From Ptiloglossa arizonensis (lineage: Eukaryota; Arthropoda; Insecta; Hymenoptera; Colletidae): a stretch of 64,000 bases of DNA. The stretch spans positions 186,001 to 250,000 of the forward strand of contig NW_027478783.1 in the NCBI RefSeq assembly GCF_051014685.1, in the 5' to 3' direction. Shown here in pieces: positions 28,136 through 41,607 of the stretch. The first letter of the stretch is position 1. Each line of letters opens with the position of its first letter. The translations under genes were made by a program, and so were the position numbers. The notes under the pieces are model-generated. The model saw only the letters and a list, made by a program, of their open reading frames with translations, was not told the DNA's origin and did not search any database.

Positions 28136-30711
28136 GTATAACGTACAACGTATAACGTATAACGTATAACGTATAACGTATAACGTATAACGTATAACGT
28201 ATAACGTATAACGTATAACGTATAACGTATAACGTATAACGTATAACGTATTACGTATAACTTATAACGTATAACGTATAACGTATAACGTATAACGTAT
28301 AACGTATAACGTATAACGTATAACGTATAACGTATAACGTATAACGTATAACGTATAACGTATAACGTATAACGTATAACGTAGAACGTATAACGTATAA
28401 CGTATAACGTATAACGTATAACGCGTAACGAAGGACGTATAACGAATAACGTATAACGTATAACGTATGACGTATAACGTATAACGTATAACGTATAACG
28501 TATAACGTATAACGTATAACGTATAACGTATAACGTATAACGTATAACGTATAACGTATAACGTATAACGTATAACGTATAACGTATAACGTATAACGTG
28601 TTACGTATAACTTATAACGTATAACGTATAACGTATAACGTATAACGTATAACGTATAACGTATAACGTATAACGTATAACGTATAACGTATAACGTATA
28701 ACGTATAACGTATAACGTATAACGTATAACGTATAACGTATAACGTATAACGTATAACGTATAACGTATAACGTATAACGTATAACGTATATCGTATAAC
28801 GCGTAACGAAGAACGTATAACGAATAACTTAAAAGGTATAACGTATAACGTATAACGTATAACGTATAACGTATAACGTATAACGTATTACGTATAACTT
28901 ATAACGTATAACGTATAACGTATAACGTATAACGTATAACGTATAACGTATAACGTATAACGTATAACGTATAACGTGTTACGTATAACGTATTACGTAT
29001 AACTTATAACGTATAACGTATAACGTATAACGTATAACGTATAACGTATAACGTATAACGTATAACGTATTACGTATAACTTATAACGTATAACGTATAA
29101 CGTATAACGTATAACGTATAACGTATAACGTATAACGTATAACGTATAACGTATAACGTGTTACGTATAACTTATAACTTATAACGTATAACGTATAACG
29201 TATAACGTATAACGCGTAACGAAGGACGTATAACGAATAACGTATAACGTATAACGTATGACGTATAACGTATAACGTATAACGTATAACGTATAACGTA
29301 TAACGTATAACGTATAACGTATAACGTATAACGTATAACGTATAACGTATAACGTATAACGTATAACGTATAACGTATAACGTATTACGTATAACTTATA
29401 ACGTATAACGTATAACGTATAACGTATAACGTATAACGTATAACGTATAACGTATAACGTATAACGTATAACGTATAACGTATAACGTATAACGTATAAC
29501 GTATATCGTATAACGCGTAACGAAGAACGTATAACGAATAACTTAAAAGGTATAACGTATAACGTATAACGTACTACGTATAACTTATAACGTATAACGT
29601 ATAACGTATAACGTATAACGTATAACGTATAACGTATAACGTATAACGTATAACGTATAACGTATAACGTATAACGTATAACGTATAACGTATAACGTAT
29701 AACGTATAACGTATAACGTATAACGTATAACGTATAACGTATAACGTATAACGTATAACGTATAACGTATAACGTATATCGTATATCGTATAAGGTATAA
29801 CGTATAACGTATAACGTATAACGTATAACGTATAACGCGTAACGAATAACGTATAACGAATAACATAAAACATATAACGTATTACATATTACGTATAACG
29901 TATAACGTGTATCGTATAACCTATGACGTATGACGTATAACGTATAACGTATAACGTGTATCGTATATCCTATGACGTATAACGTATAACGTATAACGTA
30001 TAACGTGTATCGTATAACCTATGACGTATAACGTATAACGTATAACGTATAACGTATAACGTATAACGTATAACGTATATCGTATAACGTATATCGTATA
30101 ACGTATAACGTATAACGTATAACGTATAACGTATAACGTATAACGTATAACGTATAACGTATAACGTATGACGTATAACGTATGACGTATAACGTATAAC
30201 GTATAACGTATAACGTATTGCGTATAACTTATATCGTATAACGTATAACGCGTAACGAAGAACGTATAACGAATAACGTGTAACGTATAACGTATAACGT
30301 ATATCGTATAACGTATAACGTATAACGTATAACGTGTAACGTATAACGTGTAACGTATAACGTATAACGTATAACGTATAACGTATAACGTATAACGTAT
30401 AACGTATAACGTATAACGTATAACGTATAACGTATAACGTATAACGTATAACGTATAACGTATAACGTATAACGTATAACGTATAACGTATAACGTATAA
30501 CGTTTAACGTATAACGCGTAACGAAGGACGTATAACGAATAACGTAAAACGTATAACGTATTACATATTACGTATAACGTTTAACGTGTATCGTATAACC
30601 TATGACGCATAACGTATAACGTATAACGTATAACGTATAACGTATAACGTATAACATATAACGTATAAAGTATAACGTATAACGTATAACGTATAACGTA
30701 TAACGTATAAC

Positions 30712-30760
30712 GTATAGCGTATAACGTATAACGTATAACGCATAACGTATAAGGCATAAC
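30712..30760 (+). repeat. 350-bp-offset duplication marker, first copy
   Basis: The group ATAGCG, CGCATAACGTATAAGGC recurs at 31062-31110, an offset of exactly 350 bp (50 units). Canonical units lie before both. After the first copy, canonical units run for about 130 bp and then a CGAATAACTT group begins. Confidence 0.8.
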
Positions 30761-31061
30761 GTATAACGTATAACGTATAACGTATAACGTATAACGTATA
30801 ACGTATAACGTATAACGTATAACGTATAACGTATAACGTATAACGTATAACGTATAACGTATAACGTATAACGTATAACGTATAACGTATAACGAATAAC
30901 TTATAACGTATAACGTATAACGTACCACGTATAACGTATAACGTACAGCGTATAACGTATAACGTATAACGTACAACGTGTAAAGCATAACGTATAACGT
31001 ATAACGTGTAACGTATAACGTATAACGTATAACGTATAACGTATAACGTATAACGTATAAC

Positions 31062-31110
31062 GTATAGCGTATAACGTATAACGTATAACGCATAACGTAT
31101 AAGGCATAAC
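31062..31110 (+). repeat. 350-bp-offset duplication marker, second copy
   Basis: It has the same variant group as 30712-30760. It is immediately followed by the longest perfect tract in the window, so the expansion of canonical units took place on the right side of this copy. Confidence 0.8.
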
Positions 31111-31489
31111 GTATAACGTATAACGTATAACGTATAACGTATAACGTATAACGTATAACGTATAACGTATAACGTATAACGTATAACGTATAACGTATAA
31201 CGTATAACGTATAACGTATAACGTATAACGTATAACGTATAACGTATAACGTATAACGTATAACGTATAACGTATAACGTATAACGTATAACGTATAACG
31301 TATAACGTATAACGTATAACGTATAACGTATAACGTATAACGTATAACGTATAACGTATAACGTATAACGTATAACGTATAACGTATAACGTATAACGTA
31401 TAACGTATAACGTATAACGTATAACGTATAACGTATAACGTATAACGTATAACGTATAACGTATAACGTATAACGTATAACGTATAACG
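31106..31489 (+). repeat. Longest pure canonical tract, 384 bp (about 55 units)
   Basis: No base departs from the ATAACGT period between GGCATAACG on the left and CGAATAACTT on the right. A tract this long without a single change indicates recent local expansion or conversion, or an assembly consensus that has smoothed variants away. Confidence 0.9.
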
Positions 31490-31686
31490 AATAACTTATA
31501 ACGTATAACGTATAACGTATAACGTATAACGTATAACGTATAACGTATAACGTATTACGTATAACTTATAACGTATAACGTATAACGTGTAACGTATAAC
31601 GTATAACGTATAACTAATAACGTATAACGTATAACGTATAACGTATATCGTATAACGTATAACGTATAACGTATAACGTATAACGT

Positions 31687-31842
31687 ATAACTTATAACGC
31701 GTAACGAAGAACGTATAACGAATAACTTAAAAGGTATAACGTATAACGTATAACGTACAACGTATAACGTATAACGTACGACGTATAACGTATAACGTAC
31801 AACGTATAACGTATAACGTATAACGTACAACGTGTAAAGCAT
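31687..31842 (+). repeat. AATAACTTAAAAGG cassette, 770-bp-offset pair, first copy
   Basis: The order is CGCGTAACGAAGAACG, CGAATAACTTAAAAGG (AAAAGG at 31729), GTACAACG, GTACGACG, GTACAACG, GTACAACGTGTAAAGC. It recurs 770 bp (110 units) downstream. The group GTACGACG creates the palindrome CGTACG. This cassette type is frequent again after 37.7 kb. Confidence 0.85.
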
Positions 31843-32456
31843 AACGTATAACGTACAACGTATAGCGCATAACGTATAACGTATAACGCATGACGTATAA
31901 CTTATAACGTATAACGTATAACGTATAACGTATAACGTATAACGTGTAACGTATAACGTATAACGTATAACGTATAACGTATAACGTATAACGTATAACG
32001 TATAACGTATAACGTATAACGCATAACGTATAACGTATAACCTATAACGTATAACGTATAACGGATAACGTATAACGTATATCGTATAAGGTATAACGTA
32101 TAACGTATAACGTATAACGTATAACGTATAACGTATAACGTATAACGTATAACGTATAACGTATAACGTATAACGTATAACGTATAACGTATAACGTATA
32201 ACGTATAACGTATAACGTATAACGTATAACGTATAACATATAACTTATAACGTATAACTTATAACGTATAACGTATAACGTGTAACGTATAACGTATAAC
32301 GTGTAACGTATAGCGTATAACGTATAACGAATAACGTATAACGTATAACGTATTACGTATAACATATAACGTATAACGTATAACGTATAACGTATAACGT
32401 ATAACGTATAACGTATAACGTATAACGTATAACGTATAACGTATAACGTATAACGT

Positions 32457-32612
32457 ATAGCGTATAACGCGTAACGAAGAACGTATAACGAATAACTTAA
32501 AAGGTATAACGTATAACGTATAACGTACACCGTATAACGTATAACGTACGACGTATAACGTATAACGTACAACGTATAACGTATAACGTATAACGTACAA
32601 CGTGTAAAGCAT
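32457..32612 (+). repeat. AATAACTTAAAAGG cassette, 770-bp-offset pair, second copy
   Basis: It has the same order as 31687-31842, with AAAAGG at 32499. One private change is visible: the first GTACAACG reads GTACACCG. The GTACAACGTGTAAAGC end is then repeated once more about 56 bp further on. Confidence 0.85.
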
Positions 32613-33322
32613 AACGTATAACGTATAACGTATAACGTATAACGTACAACGTGTAAAGCATAACGTATAACGTATAACGTGTAACGTATAAAGTATAACG
32701 AATAACGTATAACGTATAACGTATAACGTATAACGTATAACGTATAACGTATAACGTATAACGTATAACGTATAACGTATAACGTATAACGTATAACGTA
32801 TAACGTATAACGTATAACGTATAACGTATAACGTATAACGTATAACGTATAACGTATAACGTATAACGTATAACGTATAACTTATAACGTATAACTTATA
32901 ACGTATAACGTATAACGTATAACGTATAACGTATAACGTATAACGTGTAACGTATAACGTATAACGTATAACGTATAACGTATAACGTATAACGTATTAC
33001 GTATAACTTGTAACGTATAACGTATAACGTATAACGTATAACGTATAACGTATAACGTATAACGTATAACGTATAACGTATAACGTATAACGTATAACGT
33101 ATAACGTATAACGTATAACGTAAAACGTATAACGTATAACGTATAACGTATAACGTATAACGTATAACGTATAACGTATAACGTATAACGTATAACGTAT
33201 AACGTATAACGTATAACGTATAACGTACAACGTATAACGTATAACGTATAACGTATAACGTATAACGTATAACGTATAACGTATAATGTACAACGTATAA
33301 CGTATAACGTATAACGTATAAC

Positions 33323-33985
33323 GCATAACGTATAACGTATAACCTATAACGTATAACGGATAACGTATAACGTATATCGTATAAGGTATAACGTATAACG
33401 TATAACGTATAACGTATAACGTATAACGCGTAACGAAGGACGTATAACGAATAACGTAAAACGTATAACGTATTACATATTACGTATAACGTCTAACGTG
33501 TATCGTATAACTTATGACGTATAACGTATAACGTATAACGTATAACGTATAACGTATAACGTATAACGTATAACGTATAGCATATAACGTATAACGTATA
33601 ACGTATAACGTATAACGTATAGCGTATAACGTATAACGTACAACGTATAACGTATAACGTATAACGCATGACGTATAACGCATAACGTATAACGAATAAC
33701 GTACAACGTATGACGTATAACGTATATCCTATAACACATAACGTATATCCTATAACGCATAACGTATAGCGTATAACGCATAACGTATTCCGTATTACGT
33801 ATAACGTATAACGTATGACGTATAATGTATAAGGTATAACCTATAATGTATAATGTATAACGTATAACGTATAACGCGTAACGAAGAACGTATAACGAAT
33901 AACGTGTAACGTATAAAGTATAACGTATAACGTATAACGTATAACGTATAACGTATAACGTATAACGTACAACGTTTAACGTATA
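33323..33985 (+). repeat. 910-bp-offset duplication, first copy (most diverged stretch)
   Basis: It runs from CGCATAACG through CCTATAACG, CGGATAACG, ATAAGG, GAAGGACG, TATTACATATTACG, GTCTAACGTGTATCG and a run of heavily changed units at about 33715-33860 (ATATCCT, ATAACAC, ATATCCT, ATAACGC, ATAGCGT, ATTCCGT, ATAATGT, ATAAGGT, ATAACCT). On reading, it is identical to 34233-34895 for about 660 bp. The changed run has the highest variant density in the window and still keeps 7-bp register. Confidence 0.9.
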
Positions 33986-34232
33986 AAGTATAACGTATAA
34001 CGTATAAAGTATAACGTATAACGTATAACGTATAACGTATAACGTATAACGTATAACGTATAACGTATAACGTATAACGTGTAACGTATAACGTATAACG
34101 TATAACGTATAACGTATAACGTATAACGTATAACTTATAACGTATAACTTATAACGTATAACGTATAACGTATAACGTGTAACGTATAACGTGTAACGTA
34201 TAACGTATAACGTATAACGTATAACGTATAAC

Positions 34233-34895
34233 GCATAACGTATAACGTATAACCTATAACGTATAACGGATAACGTATAACGTATATCGTATAAGGTATA
34301 ACGTATAACGTATAACGTATAACGTATAACGTATAACGCGTAACGAAGGACGTATAACGAATAACGTAAAACGTATAACGTATTACATATTACGTATAAC
34401 GTCTAACGTGTATCGTATAACTTATGACGTATAACGTATAACGTATAACGTATAACGTATAACGTATAACGTATAACGTATAACGTATAGCATATAACGT
34501 ATAACGTATAACGTATAACGTATAACGTATAGCGTATAACGTATAACGTACAACGTATAACGTATAACGTATAACGCATGACGTATAACGCATAACGTAT
34601 AACGAATAACGTACAACGTATGACGTATAACGTATATCCTATAACACATAACGTATATCCTATAACGCATAACGTATAGCGTATAACGCATAACGTATTC
34701 CGTATTACGTATAACGTATAACGTATGACGTATAATGTATAAGGTATAACCTATAATGTATAATGTATAACGTATAACGTATAACGCGTAACGAAGAACG
34801 TATAACGAATAACGTGTAACGTATAAAGTATAACGTATAACGTATAACGTATAACGTATAACGTATAACGTATAACGTACAACGTTTAACGTATA
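34233..34895 (+). repeat. 910-bp-offset duplication, second copy
   Basis: It carries the same rare variants as 33323-33985 in the same order, at an offset of 910 bp (130 units). The two copies part after ACAACGTTTAACG: the first continues with AAAGTATAACG, the second with canonical units, ATAGCG and then the first AAGGATT cassette of block 6. Sharing so many rare variants means duplication after the changes arose. Confidence 0.9.
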
Positions 34896-34920
34896 ACGTA
34901 TAACGTATAGCGTATAACGT

Positions 34921-35005
34921 ATAACGTGTAACGAAGAACGTATAAGGATTAACGTAAAACGTATGACGTATTACATATAACGTATAACGCATAACGTACA
35001 ACGTA
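34921..35005 (+). repeat. AAGGATT cassette (first of the block 6 series)
   Basis: The order is GTGTAACGAAGAACG, ATAAGGATTAACG, AAAACGTATGACG, TATTACATATAACG, CGCATAACGTACAACG, with AAGGATT at 34944. The unit ATAAGGA followed by TTAACGT separates it from the CGAATAACG form of blocks 3 and 5. More than 30 further copies lie between 35.4 and 59.4 kb, for example at 35448, 36029, 37359, 42710, 47418, 49826 and 59367. A changed last copy, TAGGATT, is at 62811. Confidence 0.9.
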
Positions 35006-38000
35006 TAACGTATAACGTATAACGTATAACGTATAACGTATAACTTATAACGTATAACTTATAACGTATAACGTATAACGTATAAAGTATAACGTATAAC
35101 GTATAACGTATAACGTATAACGTATAACGTATAACGTATAACGTATAACGTATAACGTGTAACGTATAACGTATAACGTATAACGTATAACGTATAACGT
35201 ATAACGTATAACTTATAACGTATAACTTATAACGTATAACGTATAACGTATAACGTGTAACGTATAACGTGTAACGTATAACGTATAACGTATAACGTAC
35301 AACGTATAAAGCATAACGTATAACGTACAACGTATAACGCGTAACGTATAACGTATAACGTATAACGTATAACGTATAACGTATAACGTATGACGTATAA
35401 CGTATAACGTATAAGGTATAACGTATAACGTGTAACGAAGAACGTATAAGGATTAACGTAAAACGTATGACGTATTACATATAACGTATAACGCATAACG
35501 TACAACGTATAACGTATAACGTATAACGTATAACGTATAACGTATAACGTACAACGTATAAAGCATAACGTATAACGTACAACGTATAACGCGTAACGTA
35601 TAACGTATAACGTATAACGTATAACGTATAACGTATAACGTGTAACGTATAACGTATAACGTATAACGTATAACGTACAACGTATAAAGCATAACGTATA
35701 ACGTACAACGTATAACGCGTAACGTATAACGTATAACGTATAACGTATAACGTATAACGTATAACGTATAACGTATTACGTATAACTTATAACGTATAAC
35801 GTATAATGAATAACGTATAACATATAACGCATAACGTATTACGTAAAACCTATAACGTATAACGTATAACGTATAACATATAACGTTTAACGTATAAAGT
35901 ATAACGAATAACGTATAACGTATAACGTATAACGTATAACGTTTAACGTATAAAGTATAACGAATAACGTATAACGTATAACGTATAACGTATAACGTAT
36001 AACGTATAACGTGTAACGAAGAACGTATAAGGATTAACGTAAAACGTATGACGTATTACATATAACGTATAACGTATAACTTATAACGTATAACGTATAA
36101 CGTATAACGTATAACGTATAACGTATAACGTATAACGTATTACGTATAACTTATAACGTATAACGTATAACGAATAACGTATAACATATAACGCATAACG
36201 TATTACGTAAAACCTATAACGTATAACGTATAACGTATAACGTATAACGTATAACGTGTAACGAAGAACGTATAAGGATTAACGTAAAACGTATGACGTA
36301 TTACATATAACGTATAACGCATAACGTACAACGTATAACGTATAACGTATAACGTATAACGTATAACGTATAACGTACAACGTATAAAGCATAACGTATA
36401 ACGTACAACGTATAACGCGTAACGTATAACGTATAACGTATAACGTATAACGTATAACGTATAACGTATAACGTATAACGTATAACGTATAACGTATAAC
36501 GTATAACGTATAACGTATAACGTATAACGTATTACGTATAACTTATAACGTATAACGTATAACGAATAACGTATAACATATAACGCATAACGTATTACGT
36601 AAAACCTATAACGTATAACGTATAACGTATAACGTATAACGTTTAACGTATAAAGTATAACGAATAACGTATAACGTATAACGTATAACGTATAACGTAT
36701 AACGTATAACGTATAACGTGTAACGAAGAACGTATAAGGATTAACGTAAAACGTATGACGTATTACATATAACGTATGACGCATAACGTACAACGTATAA
36801 CGTACAACGTATAACGTATAACGTATAACGTATAACGTACAACGTATAAAGCATAACGTATAACGTACAACGTATAACGCGTAACGTATAACGTATAACG
36901 TATAACGTATAACGTATAACGTATAACGTATAACGTATAACGTATAACGTATAACGTATAAGGTATAACGTATAACGTATAACGTATAACGTATAACGTA
37001 TAACGTATAACGTATTACGTATAACGTATTACATATTACGTATAACGTATAACGTGTATCGTATAACCTATGACGTATGACGTATAACGTATAACGCACA
37101 ACGTATAACGTATAACGTATAACGTATAACGTATAACGTATAACGTATAACGTATAACGTATAACGTATAACGTATAACGTATAGCGTATAACGTATAAC
37201 GTATAACGTATAACGTATAACGCATAACGTATACCGTATAACGAATAACGTATAACGTATATCGTATAACGTATAACGTATAACGTATAACGTATAACGT
37301 ATAACGTATAACGTATAACGTATAGCGTATAACGTATAACGTGTAACGAAGAACGTATAAGGATTAACGTAAAACGTATGACGTATTACATATAACGTAT
37401 AACGCATAACGTACAACGTATAACGTATAACGTACAACGTATAAAGTATAACGTATAACGTACAACGTATAAAGCATAACGTATAACGTACAACGTATAA
37501 CGCGTAACGTATAACGTATAACGTATAACGTATAACGTATAACGTATAACGTATAACGTATAACGTATAACGTATAACGTATAACGTATAACTTATAACG
37601 TATAACGTATAACGTATAACGTATAACGTATAACGTATAACGTATAACGTATAACGTATAACGTATAACGTATAACTTATAACGTATAACGTATAACGTA
37701 TAACGTATATCGTATAACGTATAACGTATAACGTATAACGTATAACGTATAACGTATAACGCGTAACGAAGAACGTATAACGAATAACTTAAAAGGTATA
37801 ACGTATAACGTATAACGTACAACGTATAACGTATAACGTACGACGTATAACGTATAACGTACAACGTATAACTTATAACGTATAACGTATAACGTATAAC
37901 GTATAACGTATAACGTATAACGTATAACGTATAACTTATAACGTATAACGTATAACGTATAACGTATATCGTATAACGTATAACGTATTACGTATAACGT

Positions 38001-40739
38001 ATTACATATTACGTATAACGTATAACGTGTATCGTATAACCTATGACGTATGACGTATAACGTATAACGCACAACGTATAACGTATAACGTATAACGTAT
38101 AACGTATAACGTATAACGTATAACGTATAACGTATAACGTATAACGTATAACGTATAACGTATAACGTATAACGTATAACGCATAACGTATAACGTATAA
38201 CGTATAACGTATAACGTATATCGTATAACGTATAACGTATAACGTATAACGTATGACGTATAACGTATAACGCACAACGTATAACGTATAACGTATAACG
38301 TATAACGTATAACGTATAACGTATAACGTATAACGTATAACGTATAACGTAAAACGTATAGCGTATAACGTATAACGTATAACGTATAACGTATAACGCA
38401 TAACGTATACCGTATAACGTATAACGTATAACGTATATCGTATAACGTATAACGTATAACGTATAACGTATAACGTATAACGTATAACGTATAACGTATA
38501 ACGTATAACGTATAACGTGTAACGAAGAACGTATAAGGATTAACGTAAAACGTATGACGTATTACATATAACGTATAACGCGTAACGTATAACGTATAAC
38601 GTATAACGTATAACGTATAACGTGTAACGTATAACGTATAACGTATAACGTATAACGTACAACGTATAAAGCATAACGTATAACGTACAACGTATAACGC
38701 GTAACGTATAACGTATAACGTATAACGTATAACGTATAACGTATAACGTATAACGTATAACGTATAACTTATAACGTATAACGTATAACGTATAACGTAT
38801 AACGTATAACGTATAACGTATAACGTATAACGTATAACGTATAACGTATAACTTATAATTTATAACGTATAACGTATAACGTATATCGTATAACGTATAA
38901 CGTATAACGTATAACGTATAACGTATAACGTATAACGCGTAACGAAGAACGTATAACGAATAACTTAAAAGGTATAACGTATAACGTATAACGTACAACG
39001 TATAACGTATAACGTACGACGTATAACGTATAACGTACAACGTATAAAGCATAACGTATAACGTACAACGTATAACGCGTAACGTATAACGTATAACGTA
39101 TAACGTATAACGTATAACGTATAACGTATAACGTATAACGTATAACGTATAACGTATAAGGTATAACGTATAACGTATAACGTATAACGTATAACGTATA
39201 ACGTATAACGTATTACGTATAACGTATTACATATTACGTATAACGTATAACGTGTATCGTATAACCTATGACGTATGACGTATAACGTATAACGCACAAC
39301 GTATAACGTATAACGTATAACGTATAACGTATAACGTATAACGTATAACGTATAACGTATAACGTATAACGTATAACGTATAGCGTATAACGTATAACGT
39401 ATAACGTATAACGTATAACGCATAACGTATACCGTATAACGAATAACGTATAACGTATATCGTATAACGTATAACGTATAACGTATAACGTATAACGTAT
39501 AACGTATAACGTATAACGTATAACGTATAACGTATAACGTATAACGTGTAACGAAGAACGTATAACGTATAACGTATAACGTGTAACGAAGAACGTATAA
39601 CGTATAACGCATAACGTACAACGTATAACGTATAACGTACAACGTATAAAGTATAACGTATAACGTACAACGTATAAAGCATAACGTATAACGTACAACG
39701 TATAACGCGTAACGTATAACGTATAACGTATAACGTATAACGTATAACGTATAACGTATAACGTATAACGTATAACGTATAACGTATAACGTATAACTTA
39801 TAACGTATAACGTATAACGTATAATGTATAACGTATAACGTATAACGTATAACGTATAACGTATAACGTATAACGTATAACTTATAACGTATAACGTATA
39901 ACGTATAACGTATATCGTATAACGTATAACGTATAACGTATAACGTATAACGTATAACGTATAACGCGTAACGAAGAACGTATAACGAATAACTTAAAAG
40001 GTATAACGTATAACGTATAACGTACAACGTATAACGTATAACGTACGACGTATAACGTATAACGTACAACGTATAACTTATAACGTATAACGTATAACGT
40101 ATAACGTATAACGTATAACGTATAACGTATAACGTATAACGTATAACTTATAACGTATAACGTATAACGTATAACGTATATCGTATAACGTATAACGTAT
40201 TACGTATAACGTATTACATATTACGTATAACGTATAACGTGTATCGTATAACCTATGACGTATGACGTATAACGTATAACGCACAACGTATAACGTATAA
40301 CGTATAACGTATAACGTATAACGTATAACGTATAACGTATAACGTATAACGTATAACGTATAACGTATAACGTATAACGTATAACGCATAACGTATAACG
40401 TATAACGTATAACGTATAACGTATATCGTATAACGTATAACGTATAACGTATAACGTATGACGTATAACGTATAACGCACAACGTATAACGTATAACGTA
40501 TAACGTATAACGTATAACGTATAACGTATAACGTATAACGTATAACGTATAACGTATAACGTATAGCGTATAACGTATAACGTATAACGTATAACGTATA
40601 ACGCATAACGTATACCGTATAACGTATAACGTATAACGTATATCGTATAACGTATAACGTATAACGTATAACGTATAACGTATAACGTATAACGTATAAC
40701 GTATAACGTATAACGTATAACGTGTAACGAAGAACGTAT
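34941..40739 (+). repeat. Block 6a, AAGGATT family, early part
   Basis: It combines AAGGATT cassettes with ACAACGTATAAAGCATAACG...ACAACGTATAACGCGTAACG groups, AATAACTTAAAAGG cassettes (37792, 38967, 39994) and a block 1 like module near 37018, 37987, 39211 and 40203 (ATTACATATTACG, GTGTATCG, CCTATGACGTATGACG, CGCACAACG). TTACGTAA palindromes occur at 35839, 36203 and 36595. No single HOR period fits, and segments of 1-2 kb are reused in varying order. Confidence 0.8.
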
Positions 40740-41173
40740 AAGGATTAACGTAAAACGTATGACGTATTACATATAACGTATAACGCGTAACGTATAACGT
40801 ATAACGTATAACGTATAACGTATAACGTGTAACGTATAACGTATAACGTATAACGTATAACGTACAACGTATAAAGCATAACGTATAACGTACAACGTAT
40901 AACGCGTAACGTATAACGTATAACGTATAACGTATAACGTATAACGTATAACGTATAACGTATAACGTATAACTTATAACGTATAACGTATAACGTATAA
41001 CGTATAACGTATAACGTATAACGTATAACGTATAACGTATAACGTATAACGTATAACGTATAACTTATAATTTATAACGTATAACGTATAACGTATATCG
41101 TATAACGTATAACGTATAACGTATAACGTATAACGTATAACGTATAACGTATAACGCGTAACGAAGAACGTAT
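40740..41173 (+). repeat. 434-bp tandem duplication, first copy
   Basis: It runs from AAGGATT at 40740 through CGCGTAACG, GTGTAACG, ACAACGTATAAAGC, CGCGTAACG, ACTTATAACG and AATTTATAACG (41069). The next AAGGATT at 41174 begins the second copy, 434 bp (62 units) on. The rare TAATTTATA also occurs at 38857. Confidence 0.85.
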
Positions 41174-41607
41174 AAGGATTAACGTAAAACGTATGACGTA
41201 TTACATATAACGTATAACGCGTAACGTATAACGTATAACGTATAACGTATAACGTATAACGTGTAACGTATAACGTATAACGTATAACGTATAACGTACA
41301 ACGTATAAAGCATAACGTATAACGTACAACGTATAACGCGTAACGTATAACGTATAACGTATAACGTATAACGTATAACGTATAACGTATAACGTATAAC
41401 GTATAACTTATAACGTATAACGTATAACGTATAACGTATAACGTATAACGTATAACGTATAACGTATAACGTATAACGTATAACGTATAACGTATAACTT
41501 ATAATTTATAACGTATAACGTATAACGTATATCGTATAACGTATAACGTATAACGTATAACGTATAACGTATAACGTATAACGTACAACGCGTAACGAAG
41601 AACGTAT
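41174..41607 (+). repeat. 434-bp tandem duplication, second copy
   Basis: It repeats the marker order of 40740-41173, with TAATTTATA at 41503. It ends in ACAACGCGTAACGAAGAACG followed by the AATAACTTAAAAGG cassette rather than another AAGGATT, so the end of the copy was exchanged for a different cassette. Confidence 0.85.

Larger units (their letters stand above)
25257..28245 (+). repeat. Block 4, HOR copy 3 (incomplete)
   Basis: TTAGATCG occurs at 25257 and 27799; at 26819 the marker is changed to TTATATCG. Subsegments are 1,562 and 980 bp, and the third runs only to about 28245. There a TATTACGTATAACTT motif replaces the TTTAACG...GAAGGACG part of copies 1 and 2. The first subsegment again carries the AATAACTTAAAAGG cassette, so copies 1 and 3 are closer to each other than to copy 2 in that part. 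Confidence 0.88.
28246..33322 (+). repeat. Block 5a, mosaic satellite block
   Basis: Many long canonical tracts are separated by pieces typical of other blocks. These are TATTACGTATAACTT or GTGTTACGTATAACTT (28250-29390), GAAGGACG (28431, 29222, 30523), AATAACTTAAAAGG (near 28829 and 29545), a block 3 type ATATCGTATATCGTATAAGG group at about 29775, and block 1 type GTGTATCG...CCTATGACG groups at 29907-30030. No HOR period holds over the whole stretch. I see no gene or unique sequence. Confidence 0.8.
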
